From the NCBI GenBank assembly GCA_020137815.1, contig CM035350.1:186001-250000 (forward strand): a stretch of DNA of 64,000 bases. Reading direction: 5' to 3'. The notes beneath the pieces were generated by a model. The model did no database searches and was not told the origin of the DNA. It was given only the letters and a program-made list of their open reading frames with translations. Of the stretch, positions 21,719-34,053 are shown piece by piece. This DNA comes from Hormiphora californensis. Lineage: Eukaryota; Ctenophora; Tentaculata; Cydippida; Pleurobrachiidae. Position 1 is the stretch's first letter, and each line of letters starts with the position of its first letter. A program made the position numbers and the translations under genes.

Positions 21719-24461
21719 TCAATAACAGTTTGTACCTTGATATTGGCGTATCATTCGGTACTTTTCACGAGCACTTGCTGCATGAAGCCACCTGGCGTGC
21801 ACAAAGTATTCGTGGTGACTTGTTGCAACGTGACACGCCAGTCTATACTTTGTATGGAAGGTTCGGCCGCAGGCGTACAGTTTGCAAATATAGGATTTCG
21901 GTTTGTGGAGTAGGCTGTGTGTGTTAAGGGTTGATTTCCGGGAGAATCGTTTTCCACACTCCTTACAGACAAATGCTCTGATTCGAGTGTGCCTGTATGT
22001 CTGATGAAACTCCAAGCTCTTCTTCATCTGATGAGGGAGTTGTGTGTTTTAACACTGGAGGGAGTTGTGTGTTTTAACACTGGAGGGAGTTGTGTGTTTT
22101 AACACTGGAGGGAGTTGTGTGTTTTAACACTGGAGGGAGTTGTGTGTTTTAACACTGGAGGGAGTTGTGTGTTTAACACTGGAGGGAGTTGTGTGTTTTA
22201 ACACTGGAGGGAGTTGTGTGTTTTAACACTGGAGGGAGTTGTGTGTTTTAACACTGGAGGGAGTTGTGTGTTTTAACACTGTGGGGGAGTTGTGTGTTTT
22301 AACACTGGAGGGAGTTGTGTGTTTTAACACTGGAGGGAGTTGTGTGTTTTAACACTGGAGGGAGTTGTGTGTTTTAACACTGGAGGGAGTTGTGTGTTTT
22401 AACACTGGAGGGAGTTGTGTGTTTTAACACTGGAGGGAGTTGTGTGTTTTAACACTGGAGGGAGTTGTGTGTTTTAACACTGGAGGGAGTTGTGTGTTTA
22501 ACACTGGAGGGAGTTGTGTGTTTAACACTGGAGGGAGTTGTGTGTTTTAACACTGGAGGGAGTTGTGTGTTTTAACACTGGAGGGAGTTGTGTGTTTTAA
22601 CACTGTGGGGGAGTTGTGTGTTTTAACACTGGAGGGAGTTGTGTGTTTTAACACTGTGGGGGAGTTGTGTGTTTTAACACTGGAGGGAGTTGTGTGTTTT
22701 AACACTGGAGGGAGTTGTGTGTTTTAACACTGGAGGGAGTTGTGTGTTTTAACACTGGAGGGAGTTGTGTGTTTTAACACTGGAGGGAGTTGTGTGTTTT
22801 AACACTGGAGGGAGTTGTGTGTTTAACACTGGAGGGAGTTGTGTGTTTAACACTGGAGGGAGTTGTGTGTTTTAACACTGGAGGGAGTTGTGTGTTTTAA
22901 CACTGGAGGGAGTTGTGTGTTTTAACACTGGAGGGAGTTGTGTGTTTTAACACTGGAGGGAGTTGTGTGTTTTAACACTGGAGGGAGTTGTGTGTTTTAA
23001 CACTGGAGGGAGTTGTGTGTTTTAACACTGGAGGGAGTTGTGTGTTTTAACACTGGAGGGAGTTGTGTGTTTTAACACTGGAGGGAGTTGTGTGTTTTAA
23101 CACTGGAGGGAGTTGTGTGTTTAACACTGGAGGGAGTTGTGTGTTTAACACTGGAGGGAGTTGTGTGTTTAACACTGGAGGGAGTTTGTGTTTTAACACT
23201 GGAGGGAGTTGTGTGTTTTAACACTGGAGGGAGTTGTGGAGAAACGGTAACACATTACCTTAATGAGACACACACTTTACGTAGCGTGCGGGTAATAAAG
23301 CACACTTTTCAGCTAGATCAGGTGTAAGTGCGTGGAACCGAGACCCGGACTGTAAAAAAGCCTCGTGCACGATCAATGTACCAAGCCACGCATGAGTATG
23401 ACCGTGCGTGTTCAACACACTTACGGAGCAAATCATCCGAGATCTGCCCCAAAATGCCTCGATGGGTGATGAATCGCCGTGTGCAACGTCGTCATAATGT
23501 CCATGAGCGTGTGCGTGTTACTACAGCGAGTGAAAACCAATTTAGAGACGCATCCTGGGTAACAACCATATATGTTAGACTATAGATTGGTAATTGAGGC
23601 AGGCAATCAAGGGTACGCCAGCCCCGAACCCGGCCTAGTGCCGATAAGGGCTCGCAACGTGCTCACGTTCCAAGCTCCTGCCTGCAACCACCTCCTTATA
23701 GTCTTACTCCAGAAGGAGTATGTCAATTCTGAATTCATATTTCATAGAAAACAAATCAAATAAATGTATAATATGTAAACAAAGACTCATCTCAACTCCT
23801 CATCTCAACTCCTCATCTCCCTAGCCTTATTCCTGCTCTAGTAATTTAACACAACGTTAGGCACGGTAATCGCGAACGTGAAAACAAGCATACTGTAGGT
23901 GGACCGCCACTTGACGGGATAGGAGAGAACGCACTGACTCTCATGTCCAGTCTATTGCCGCATGACGGCTGTCTTACAAGCAATGACAACCTAGCTACTC
24001 TCATGACCTTGTCTCTTCCTGTACAACCCCGGCGCCGCTACTCGGACCTGGGACACTCTAGTCTGTATTGCAAAGCCAAAGAACCCACGTCGCTCACTCA
24101 TTCACGCACAGCCTGGTGCCCAACACCACACACTTCACTCTCAGACCCTCTCTGACACTCATTTACGCACAGCCTGGTGCCCAGCACCACACACTTCTCT
24201 CGGCTCCTTCTCTCAGCCACTGCTCACATCGCCTGACCCCTCGAGGGCCCTCCTCGTATCACTCGATAACCCTCGTACGAGTTTATTAGCCAATAGGGAA
24301 GCTCGCTGGTGGGACGCACCAATAGTATCCCTCCACGAGCTACTTCTATCTAATCTATCGATATCTCCACGGCTCTGGTGACCAGGAAACTGTGTGATAT
24401 ACGATATTGCTAGGTGCTTGCTCACGTGTAGCCGGCCACGTTCTAGTGCTACTCTACTCCG

Positions 24462-24529
<68 letters not shown>

Positions 24530-27500
24530 GCCGACTCTACTTCTTTTATTACCGGTGTATAATTACCCACACGGTTGACATATAATAATCATGAATACAA
24601 CGGGTGGGAGGTACTTGTAGGGATGTAAATTACAATGATTTTCAGCCCTACATTCCCACCCCTCCCGAAAGCCAAAAGTCCTTGCTCAACTCAGACCTCG
24701 AGTGAACTCGCCAGAGAATCCAATACTGATTTCGGTGGGTAGATGTTAGACGGAACCTTTGTGGTGGTGAACCCAGTGCTAGCATGTGGTGGGGGGGGTA
24801 CGGAGGCCGTGTTAGAAACCCTCGCCCGAATCCGTCCGTAGGTTTGCAAGGAGTACTTATGTGCGCCTCCGTATCTATTGCATGTGCCTGTGCCTGAGGT
24901 TCTGTCGGTGCGGTCTGTGTATCTGGTGCCAGAGCCCTCAATCCTTGCACTTCAAACTTGTAGCGCCCTAGCCTGGAGTCATAGTGCCCGCCGATGTGAC
25001 CTTTAGGGAAGTTCATTTATAGTTACCCGTATGTATACCTCCAAATCCTCGCCCCTGAGTTTCATGAAGTTCTGCCACCAAGTGAGTTAATAGCAACCAT
25101 CCTGGATTTACACTTTACCTATCCATCTGAAATTGCCTCGCGTGTGTTGGCCCAATCTTCTTTTCTGTGAAATAGAAACTTCAGCCAAAATATGATGTCC
25201 GGAACGAGGAGAGTCTGAAACCAGAAACATTGTAGTATCCCCTGATCATGGCAGTGGTCCATCACTGGATAGGGATAATCGTCCCCTGAAGCAAAGTGGG
25301 AAGCCTGTATAACTGTTGTGAATCCCCTGGTGAAGCTCGTCGTACTGTTAACGAACCCGTTACTCTTTCCAGTCTGAAAGCGCCTGTTGTTTCCTCAAAA
25401 TGTTTCCTAGGATCAGAGTATATTACCAAGGGGGTGACGGCCGTACACCAACCTCAAAATCGTTAAAGAATTTCAGCCAGCAATGATCTATGCTGAGGCC
25501 CGTTTGAGGCCAATCTGGAACAGACGAAATGGGAGACGGAAACATGCCGGAGTGTTCTCCTTTGCCTAGTAATCTGACCGACATCAGCACCACCCACATA
25601 TCCACAAGCACTCAAGGTTTCGTCAGGAATTCCAGTTTCAAAGACAGTGCCAGACACGCCAGAAGTATTTATACCAACACAATCTCCTGATAACATATTT
25701 TATATAGAAAAAGGGTTAACACTGTTGGGGTTACGCACTTCTGTTACACACTGTTTCTGTAACCTTCAAGCCTTAATAATAATAATAATATAAGTTTTCG
25801 TATACCGCCTAGGCAAAACAGGGCCAACAAACTGAATTTTGACTGACACTGCTCAGCGTCAGAGCAGTATACTTAAATTATAACACCTTCCTTACTTATG
25901 ACACACACTATTAAAATCTGGTTTTAAACACACCATATCATGCTCAAAAATTTCTCTTACATATGTGCTCCTCCTTTTCTCGACCTTGGCAAGACCCTCG
26001 TCTCGCCATCCCACCTCTCCCCTGAAGTAGACGCGAGTCGACGTACCAGCCAATTGCTGGTGCAGAGTGATACGTTCACTAACGATTAAATCGAATCCCT
26101 TCGTTATATTAAACAGTCATTATTCTACAACAAAAAAATCATCCTCCATTTCCTCCTCCATTTCCTCCTCCTAGGCACTGTTGGCGTACTTTACCCCTCC
26201 TGAGCACGCCAAACAGTCCTCAAAACCAATTAGCCTCCTATTAATTTCATTCGACTGTGTAGCGTTATTTTCTATGGAAATTTCTGAAGCGTTGTTTCGA
26301 GACAACTACATACTTCTGTATTTGTTTGATGTGCTATTATCACTTGAAAAAGCAAAGGGCTGCTGTGTCTCGTCTCTAGGTACAGCAGAACCCGAGAAGA
26401 GACCCCATATGCCTCATAACAAACGGTGTTCGAACGTATTAGGATTTAACAATTATTTTTCTATTTCGTAATTTACACATGTCTACTTGACTTGTGAAGC
26501 AGTTCAGTGTGTGCCATAAACGATGTGCGGATTGGAGTTGTGGAACGTATCACAAACGCTGAAATGGGCGTTAAAAGTTGTAAAATGATTAATGAAATAA
26601 TGACAATGAAATAATGACAGTGAGGTTAGGGGTAGGTGCCTTCCCAGACCCCCTTACTAAGAACAAAACCGCAATCCCCAACCTCATGTTGTTCTTCCCC
26701 TTGTTGTCCTTCCCACGTGTCATTTGATCCCTCCCTTAAAACTAGTGTGTATAGTGTGTATAGTAGAGTTTAGTAGATCAGTAATATGTGTCAAGCCCTT
26801 TAACGAAAAGATGAAAAATAACTAGACCTGCATGGTAGCGTTGTGGATGGCAGTTTTGTTTCTCCCCTCACCAAAGTTTGTTTTACCTCCTATAGTTTTT
26901 TTTTCGTATTAACAGCATCACAAAACAAGCTGTGGTTTATATAGTACTAAATTAAAAATGAACGCCAACTACGAGTGGTTTACCATGTCTAGAGTTCCTA
27001 TCTAAATTGAGTAACCAAATCTCTCAGGAGATCCTTCGCAAAACCTATCCCAAAGTTAGTGTGAATGAATGCTGAGGGGTGCATACTTACCAATTCTTGG
27101 TGTGTACCTGAATTTTCCTAAACTTTTGTATTGGGGGAGCACGGTTAAAACTTTTATTTCAACGTCATGTGCGAGATCCAGGTTTCTCTAAGTTTTTAAG
27201 TCCCTGATTCTATGGCAAAATCCTAATGCCGTAGTATAAACAAGCGTGGTCCCTAAATGTATACGTAATAAATAGGAGGTTGGGCACGTGAATTTCCCGC
27301 ACACGGGTTATGTTAACCGGTGCCAAGCGTGGTCTAACCCGCATTATGTCCTGGTTGTGTAGCTGTCTACATAATAGAGGTGATTGTCCGGAGTTTCGTA
27401 TTACGGGTCATAATAAAATGGGCTTCCTATGTGCATTGTGCATTACAGCCTTGTAAAAATTGATAAATCACTTCTACATTTCGCTACTTAATTTTTACTT

Positions 27501-30500
27501 GCAAGAGTACAAATATACGCTAGATATAAATATATATGAACGATTGATTTCCCCTGCCAACGTTGAGTAACTAACAATAATTATAATACTAAACAATTTC
27601 AACCGTGTCGCTCCTTGTTCACACACACACTCAAACACTTGCACACCTCCCTTAGTCTAGACTTACTACTGATGAACATTCGCCATATAGGACACGCGAC
27701 GGAACAGATTCATGAGCTATGTAATGATAAATAAACTATGCCTACTTTGCAGCCACCCTCCAGCTGACATGTGACATAGTTCAACGCACGTAATCAGATT
27801 ATGAACTTGCTTGCATTTAGACCTAGCTACGTAAAACTAGACCTAATATATATACAATCATTATTATTTGGTTAAAGAAACACTGCCGGGGTCCTAAAAC
27901 CTGAATATGGGAACACTACCGGGGTTCTCAAACCTGAATAGGGGAACACTGCCGGGGTTCTCAAACCTGAAGAACACTGCCGGGGCTATAAAACCTGAAT
28001 AATAATGAACTCATCTAAGAGCTCATTGTAGATTAATTGTTCCTTATAATATGCCTACCTAAATGGGATCCAATTCACAGCAAATCGATACACACATATG
28101 CTAGAACCCCCTGGCACAGCCTAAGCGATCGAGACTCTTCAAAATACTCTTCGAAGAGCTAGGAGGGGAGAGCTCATTAGCTCTTTTTGCATCCAACAAT
28201 GATCTGACTGCCTCGAGCTCACCATAAACCTTCCTGGGAGTATTTAGTATTACGTGCAATGGGCTCGAAAAAAAGACAGCCGGCTACAATAATCGTAGTA
28301 ATTGGGCTAGTTAGGAGGCGCAGGAAACCCTATCCTACCTCCCACAGGTTCAAACCTACGGAACCTGAAGTTAGCCCCGAACTGCAACTAAATAGTCAGA
28401 CCTATTGGATCATAAAATGCATAGAGATTCATTCGGGGGCAATAAAAAATTTTTATTCGCTCTAGACCCAGCCAGTCCGACCTTCTGGCTTAATATATTA
28501 TAGGCGTATACGTCTATTTAATGCTCCTTGTCCTGGCATGTTAACAAAGCACTTATGTTTAGATGGAGGCCAATGACCGTAATACGTAAAAGTGTTGGAG
28601 ACCAAATAAATGGCGCTGTTTACCCATTACTCACACCGAAAGAATGACCGACCTGTACCTCATAGCTACACCTCTTCCTTGCGAATAGACAGGCCATTAT
28701 TCAAACATATTAAAAGCAATCGATACTAGCGTGGTGTATGCAGAGGGATCTATTAACCAAGCAGGTCCATTATAAATATTATATTGAGACTTGAGTGCAA
28801 CCTAACCAGGGCACTTGATTCTTCCAAATCAACCCATCAAAAGACCTGCGCTAGTAATCAGCTAATCCTATAGCGAATCCTTCACCTCTATGCAACCTGT
28901 TACACAAAATACATTTAAAACCCGTTATGATTTAGGAGTGTTTTTTTTTTTCCTCATATAAGGGGAAACCTGACGCAATCATTAATTTAATAACCTTTAG
29001 TTGGAGCCTTTTTGAAACCTTAACTAGATTGATTCTGGTTGATTGCACACTGTAACTTACCATTGGAGAGTATCTCACCAGGATGGTCCAGAAAACGGTA
29101 ACGGGCTAGAATTAAACCAAAACCCCACTATCATGTAGACAAGTCCAGTCTCCAACGCCGCATGACTATCGATTATCAGCACGAACACTATCCGGTCGGG
29201 AATAGAAAAACCACGTTGTAGTACCCAAACCTGCAGCCTCTCGAATTGAAATTATTGCCACGTACTGGCCGTACCTCAATGTTGCTCTGTTCGCCGTCTC
29301 CTGAAAAACTGGCTAGTTTTCCCTAACCTGTACCTACTACCTAAACCTTAAAGCAAATGGGAGCAAAAGGGGTTTAAAAATAGCAACGGGTTTTGAACTG
29401 CACAAACCTTGCAGTAGAAATCCCAAGTATGCCCACAAATTTATTACAATCAGGCAGCAAAATAAGGCAGTCAATAAAACTAAAAGCACTTCAAGCTTTC
29501 AACCTCGGCCTAATGTTACCCAAAGCGTATGCTGTATACAAGGTATAGATCTGGTCATAAAAATTTAATTGAATAGTTAATTATCTGGTTCGTCGGACCA
29601 TAATGTAAGTGCGTGGAACCGAGACCCGGACTGTAAAAAAGCCTCGTGCACGATCAATGTACCAAGCCACGCATGAGTATGACCGTGCGTGTTCAACACA
29701 CTTACGGAGCAAATCATCCGAGATCTGCCCCAAAATGCCTCGATGGGTGATGAATCGCCGTGTGCAACGTCGTCATAATGTCCATGAGCGTGTGCGTGTT
29801 ACTACAGCGAGTGAAAACCAATTTAGAGACGCATCCTGGGTAACAACCATATATGTTAGACTATAGATTGGTAATTGAGGCAGGCAATCAAGGGTACGCC
29901 AGCCCCGAACCCGGCCTAGTGTCGATAAGGGCTCGCAACGTGCTCACGTTCCAAGCTCCTGCCTGCAACCACCTCCTTATAGTCTTACTCCAGAAGGAGT
30001 ATGTCAATTCTGAATTCATATTTCATAGAAAACAAATCAAATAAATGTATGATATGTAAACAAAGACTCATCTCAACTCCTCATCTCAACTCCTCATCTC
30101 CCTAGCCTTATTCCTGCTCTAGTAATTTAACACAACGTTATGCACGGTAATCGCGAACGTGAAAACAAGCATACTGTAGGTGGACCGCCACTTGACGGGA
30201 TAGGAGAGAACGCACTGACTCTCATGTCCAGTCTATTGCCGCATGACGGCTGTCTTACAAGCAATGACAACCTAGCTACTCTCATGACCTTGTCTCTTCC
30301 TGTACAACCCCGGCGCCGCTACTCGGACCTGGGACACTCTAGTCTGTATTGCAAAGCCAAAGAACCCACGTCGCTCACTCATTCACGCACAGCCTGGTGC
30401 CCAACACCTCACACTTCACTCTCTGACCTCTAGACACTGCCTCACCCTCTCACATCGCCTGACCCCTCGAGAGCCCTCCTCGTATCACTCGATAACCCTC

Positions 30501-30703
30501 GTACGAGTTTTATTAGCCAATAGGGAAGCTCGCTGGCGGGACGCACCAATAGTATCCCTCCACGAGATACTTCTATCTAATCTATCGATATCTCCACGGC
30601 TCTGGTGACCAGGAAACTGTGTGATATACGATATTGCTAGGTGCTTGCTCACGTGTAGCCGGCCACGTTCTAGTGCTACTCTACTTCTCAGCTCCATATC
30701 TCG

Positions 30704-30770
<67 letters not shown>

Positions 30771-32384
30771 GCCGACTCTACTTCTTTTATTACCGGTGTA
30801 TAATTACCCACACGGTTGACATATAATAATCATGAATACAACGGGTGGGAGGTACTTGTAGGGATGTAAATTACAATGATTTTCAGCCCTACACAGGCTG
30901 AACACGTGTTTATTACCCGCGTGCTACGTAAAGTGTGTGTCTCATTAGGGTAATGTATTACCGTTTCTCCACTACAAGCGGTCGTGTAACATTGATTTAA
31001 ACCTAACCTTAAAAGATTTGTCGCATAAGTTGCAACGAAAGTTCCGCTGAGACGTGTGTACTTTCATGTGCCTTTGTTTGTTGCTATTTCTATTGAAAGA
31101 CATAGGGCACTCTGGACAAGTGTACTTTTTCTGCTTGTGGTTTAACTAAGGGGAAGTTACGTTATAAAACATGGGAAGGTAGAATACGTAAAATTTCTAA
31201 ACGATGTCAGTATGAAACCAAGCACTTCCCGACCCCTAATCTGCCCTAATCAGCCCTAATCAGCACTAATCTGCCCTAATTGCACTAACATGTGTGTGTC
31301 TCCACCAGTCATTAATGCTCTCAAATGTGTCACTACACTCCCTGCAACGGAACGTTTTCCGGACATGCTGCATTAGATGGTGCCGCTTCAGATTGTACGC
31401 GTTGTGAAACACTATTGAACAGAACCCGCAGCTCCACTCTCCCGAAGTTAGGGAGTGACGGGCCATGTGGCGACGGAGGGATTGTACACACCCGAAGGTA
31501 GATTCACACTGGCTGCATGTATAGCAGTCAGAAGGGGCCGTATGGATTCTCCGAGTGTGCCTGGGTGGTAAAAATTATATATTTTGGATGAGAGATATAA
31601 GTGTATAGAAACTTACATCTTCAAACTGGCCTTGCATTTGAATTCCTTTGAGCAGTGGGGACAGGTAAACACCGTGCCACCGTGCACATTCCTCTTATGA
31701 TGACCAAGTTTTCTCTGGGAATCAAATCCCTTGCCACAGGTAGGACAGGGGTGGGACATCAAGCACATGGAAAGGTGTTTTTGGTACCACTTCTTGCTTT
31801 TAAATTCCTTCTTACACTTTGAGCAGACTAACTGGGAGAATACGTGTCACTGAATATTCAATATGCAATTCAAAAATAATGTAATTTAATACAGATTTAA
31901 TGTAATTTAATGTAATATAGAATGTAATTACATTATTGTCAGATATCCCCACGCCCGATCTTTCTGGTTCGTCGGGTGTTTCTGATGCAACAAGGGAGGG
32001 ATGCATGCTAATCAGTAGCTTAGGGTTGTCCTTAACGTGAATGTGGGGCTGCAAAGGAAATTAGTGTTACACATTGAATATTATCGCATATTTTGTAATA
32101 TTTCCTGGTATCCCTTTACACACACACCCATAATCTATAAACTATCGTTACCTGTTGAGGAGGGAAAAACTGTTGAACAGGGTATTGCTGATATTGCTGA
32201 CAAAAGTAGCAAACACACTGCTGGTGCTGACACCAAAAACTGTAAGTAAAGGAGTTGTTAGTGGTAGATTAATAATACCAGAATAATGCACTTACTGATA
32301 CAAGAACTCATATGTCGGTTGCATTGGGTCCATAGCTGCCCCTGAAGCCACATTGACAATTTTGTATGGAGCTTCTACTGACAT
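21719..32384 (-). CDS. C2H2 zinc-finger protein with a 9-kb last intron
   Basis: Seven exons join in phase to a predicted 408-residue protein: 32384-32296, 32239-32152, 32048-31932, 31831-31617, 31560-31290, 31145-31008 and 22027-21719. The N-terminal 100 residues are Gln/Pro-rich (for example QQYQQYPVQQFFPPQQ), typical of a regulatory region. About nine C2H2 fingers follow, such as CSKCKKEFKSKKWYQKH, CPTCGKGFDSQRKLGHH, CPHCSKEFKC, CSQCESTFGCVQSLRRH, CPECPMSFNRNSNKQRH, CNLCDKSF and CKECGKRFSRKSTLNTH. Three introns interrupt fingers, including the last: its 5' exon ends after CNLCDKSFK and the 3' exon supplies the helix and both histidines. It is probably a DNA-binding transcription regulator; no orthologue is named. 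The 8,980-base last intron holds a minisatellite, a palindrome and an LTR retrotransposon. All splice sites are GT/AG. Confidence 0.8.
22031..23235. repeat. 25-bp minisatellite, about 48 copies
   Basis: Head-to-tail units of 24-25 bp beginning GGAGGGAGTTGTGTG and ending TTTTAACACT. Variants differ by one T in the T-run or by CTGTGGGGG. The array starts only 4 bp from the acceptor of the last zinc-finger exon, so on the coding strand it occupies the place of the polypyrimidine tract and branch site. The uniform units indicate recent expansion. The LTLEGVVC open frame through it is an artefact. Confidence 0.95.
23323..24652 (-). repeat. LTR of the non-coding retrotransposon (left, 3' LTR)
   Basis: 1,330 bp. 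It contains a (TC)n run at 24463-24527 and, unlike the right LTR, a second copy of a roughly 45-bp segment with CGCACAGCCTGGTGCCCA (24165-24182). Otherwise it is nearly identical to the right LTR, so insertion was recent. Confidence 0.85.
24653..29603. other. Non-coding interior of the LTR element
   Basis: Frames are closed every few dozen codons on both strands. The longest minus-strand frame (24648-25016, next to the 3' LTR) has no recognised motif. A short tandem repeat at 27880-27990 has about four copies of a roughly 33-bp unit with AACACTGCCGGGGTTCTCAA. A (TAA)n run is at about 25777. Confidence 0.6.
29604..30893 (-). repeat. LTR of the non-coding retrotransposon (right, 5' LTR)
   Basis: 1,290 bp, nearly identical to 23323-24652. 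On the minus strand it is the 5' LTR and would carry the promoter. It has a (TC)n tract at 30712-30768. The adjacent primer-binding-site candidate fixes the orientation. Confidence 0.85.
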
Positions 32385-32438
32385 ATATAACTGGAGGGTA
32401 ACGAAATAAAGATGTAGCATTATGCTACATCTTTATTA

Positions 32439-32740
32439 CGTGTACCTAGATTTTGTATGTGTACCGTTACAATATATTATGGACCCACAACAAATAGAAA
32501 CACGTTGGTTTACAAACAAATGTTTCGATCTTGCGATCTCATCAGTGTAATCGCAAGATCGATACATTTGTTTGTAAACCAACGTGTTTCTATTTGTTGT
32601 ACTATCTGCTCTCGGTTCCACGCCGATAGAGCTCTCTTGTGGCCTACTGAAACAAACATATTGAATTGATATATTATGGACCCCTATGATAGGGGTCCAT
32701 AATATATTGTACCGGTACACATACAAAATCTAGGTACACG
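32439..32740. mobile_element. Nested palindromic repeat upstream of the zinc-finger gene
   Basis: CGTGTACCTAGATTTTGTAT at 32439 is complemented at 32721-32740. Inside it, AGAAACACGTTGGTTTACAA recurs in inverted order around the stem GATCTTGCGATCTCATCAGT. A separate perfect hairpin (GATGTAGCAT/ATGCTACATC) is at 32411-32432. It lies 55 bp upstream of the zinc-finger start codon, so it may sit in the promoter or 5' UTR. Confidence 0.55.
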
Positions 32741-33638
32741 TTTTGTATCACATGATTTCTACCGCGGCTACATACTACATACATGTAGAGGGTGAGCATC
32801 ACCCTCTGCCTTCTTTATCTATACGTGAATTTATGGGAGCCTGAAGCACCTGATAAGACAGGGACTTCATCCCAAGTACATTCGAAAGGTAGGGCATAGT
32901 GATGGAGGTGGTGATAAGCGATGGCTTTGATCCAGATTGTGAGCTGAATGAGGGGGTTGGTTAGGATAACAATGTGGTTAAGGGAAAAGAAATGACCGAG
33001 TGGGAGAGCGAGAGAAAAACACGATGCTAAAAGAGAGGTGGACAACAGAGAGGTGGAGAGGGAGTAGTGGAGCAGGCTGCAGGGGGATAGAGAAGGAAAT
33101 GGAGAAGGGCAAGGAGGTAGCAAGACACGTGCAGGAGGCGGGGTACCGGAGGAGACTGGAGGTCTGAGGCTGACGGAGAGATGAGACTGAGAGCAGAGGG
33201 GACCTTGGCCTACGTTGCAGTCCCCAAGCCGTGGGAAACGCGTGCACTAGGGGTCTGCAGTGCATGCCAAAGAGGGGACCTTGGCAAACGTTGCTGGCCC
33301 CTGCAGCTCGGGATAAGGCAGCCCTTTTTAAGAGGGGACCCAGATTTTAACGTTTAGTTTTCCCAGCGCGGCGATACGGGCGCGATTATAATCTGGGTGC
33401 CTTGCAGCGTGTTTACAGGTGCGCGCTACCAAAAGAGTACACTTAGACCGACTTTTTTCAAACGGCTATAGCCACGCAACCACATGGCCAATTTGAGTAA
33501 ACTAAACGGTAACTGATAGAGAATCGATAGCCCTAACCGATAACCCCAAACCAAACCCTAACCAGACCCGAACGGATAGCCCTAACCCGTCGCGCGCGCA
33601 AAAATCACGAATTGTTAGCAATGAAAGGCACCCAGATT
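32741..33638. other. Intergenic; no gene recognised, mosaic inverted repeats with 39640-39870
   Basis: Pieces such as CTTGGCAAACG...GCTGGCCC (33282-33305) and GGTGCGCGCTACCAAAAGAGT (33419-33439) return inverted near 39680-39700 and 39808-39830, but in a different order. No open frame has recognisable content. Confidence 0.45.
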
Positions 33639-34053
33639 GGTAAGTCGGAAGAACCTGTCCGTTCCTCTCATGAGCACTCATGAGTGTGTCATGAGTGTGT
33701 CATGAGTGTATCATGAGTGTATCATGAGCGCTCATGAGACGTTTTTAGGTGTTTCAACGTCTCATGAGCGCTCATGAGACATTGAAACAGAGATGGGATG
33801 AGACATATGTCTCATGAGCGCTCATGAGCAAGGTCTCATGAGCACTCATGAGCGCTCATGATACACTCATGACACACTCATGATACACTCATGAGTTCAA
33901 GTTCAAGTTCAAGTTCAAATAAATTACACACAATACAAACATAAAGTGCAGAAATTCCCATCTCGTGGGTCCTCCTTTGTCAAATTGTCTATTTACAGTC
34001 ACTAACTCAAAGTAAAACACAAACAGCGTCAGCAGCAAACAACATACACAGCT

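Larger units (their letters stand above)
23323..30893 (-). mobile_element. Non-coding LTR retrotransposon (LARD-like), 7.6 kb
   Basis: Two long direct repeats, 23323-24652 and 29604-30893, start TGTAAGTGCG and end CAGCCCTACA, have the canonical TG...CA ends, and are flanked by CAGG (23319-23322 and 30894-30897). Read on the minus strand, a primer-binding-site candidate TGGTCCGACGAACC lies 3 nt inside the right LTR (just left of 29604), and a purine tract GGGAGGGGTGGGAA abuts the left LTR (24653-24670). The 4.95-kb interior has no open frame with gag, protease, RT, RNase H or integrase motifs. It fits a large retrotransposon derivative moved in trans by another element. Confidence 0.8.
23237..30977. 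mobile_element. Palindromic element of about 165 bp, split by the LTR retrotransposon
   Basis: 23237-23318 (GTGGAGAAACGGTAACACAT onward) reappears as its complement at 30899-30977. The two halves would abut at the sequence CAGG, the target duplicated by the LTR element. The original unit was therefore a near-perfect hairpin whose loop received the retrotransposon. No coding potential. Flanking duplications of the palindrome itself are not evident. Confidence 0.7.

Noticed and set aside
22031-23235. Regular repeats as a CRISPR array
   Set aside because: Units are contiguous without spacers and the context is a spliced animal gene; it is a minisatellite.
32815-33265. Minus-strand frames of about 100 residues
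   Set aside because: Leu/Ser/Pro-rich composition from a GA-rich plus strand, no recognisable domain.
33660-33890. CATGAG arrays as CRISPR or satellite
   Set aside because: They are palindromic steps inside terminal arms of a mobile element, with no unique spacers.
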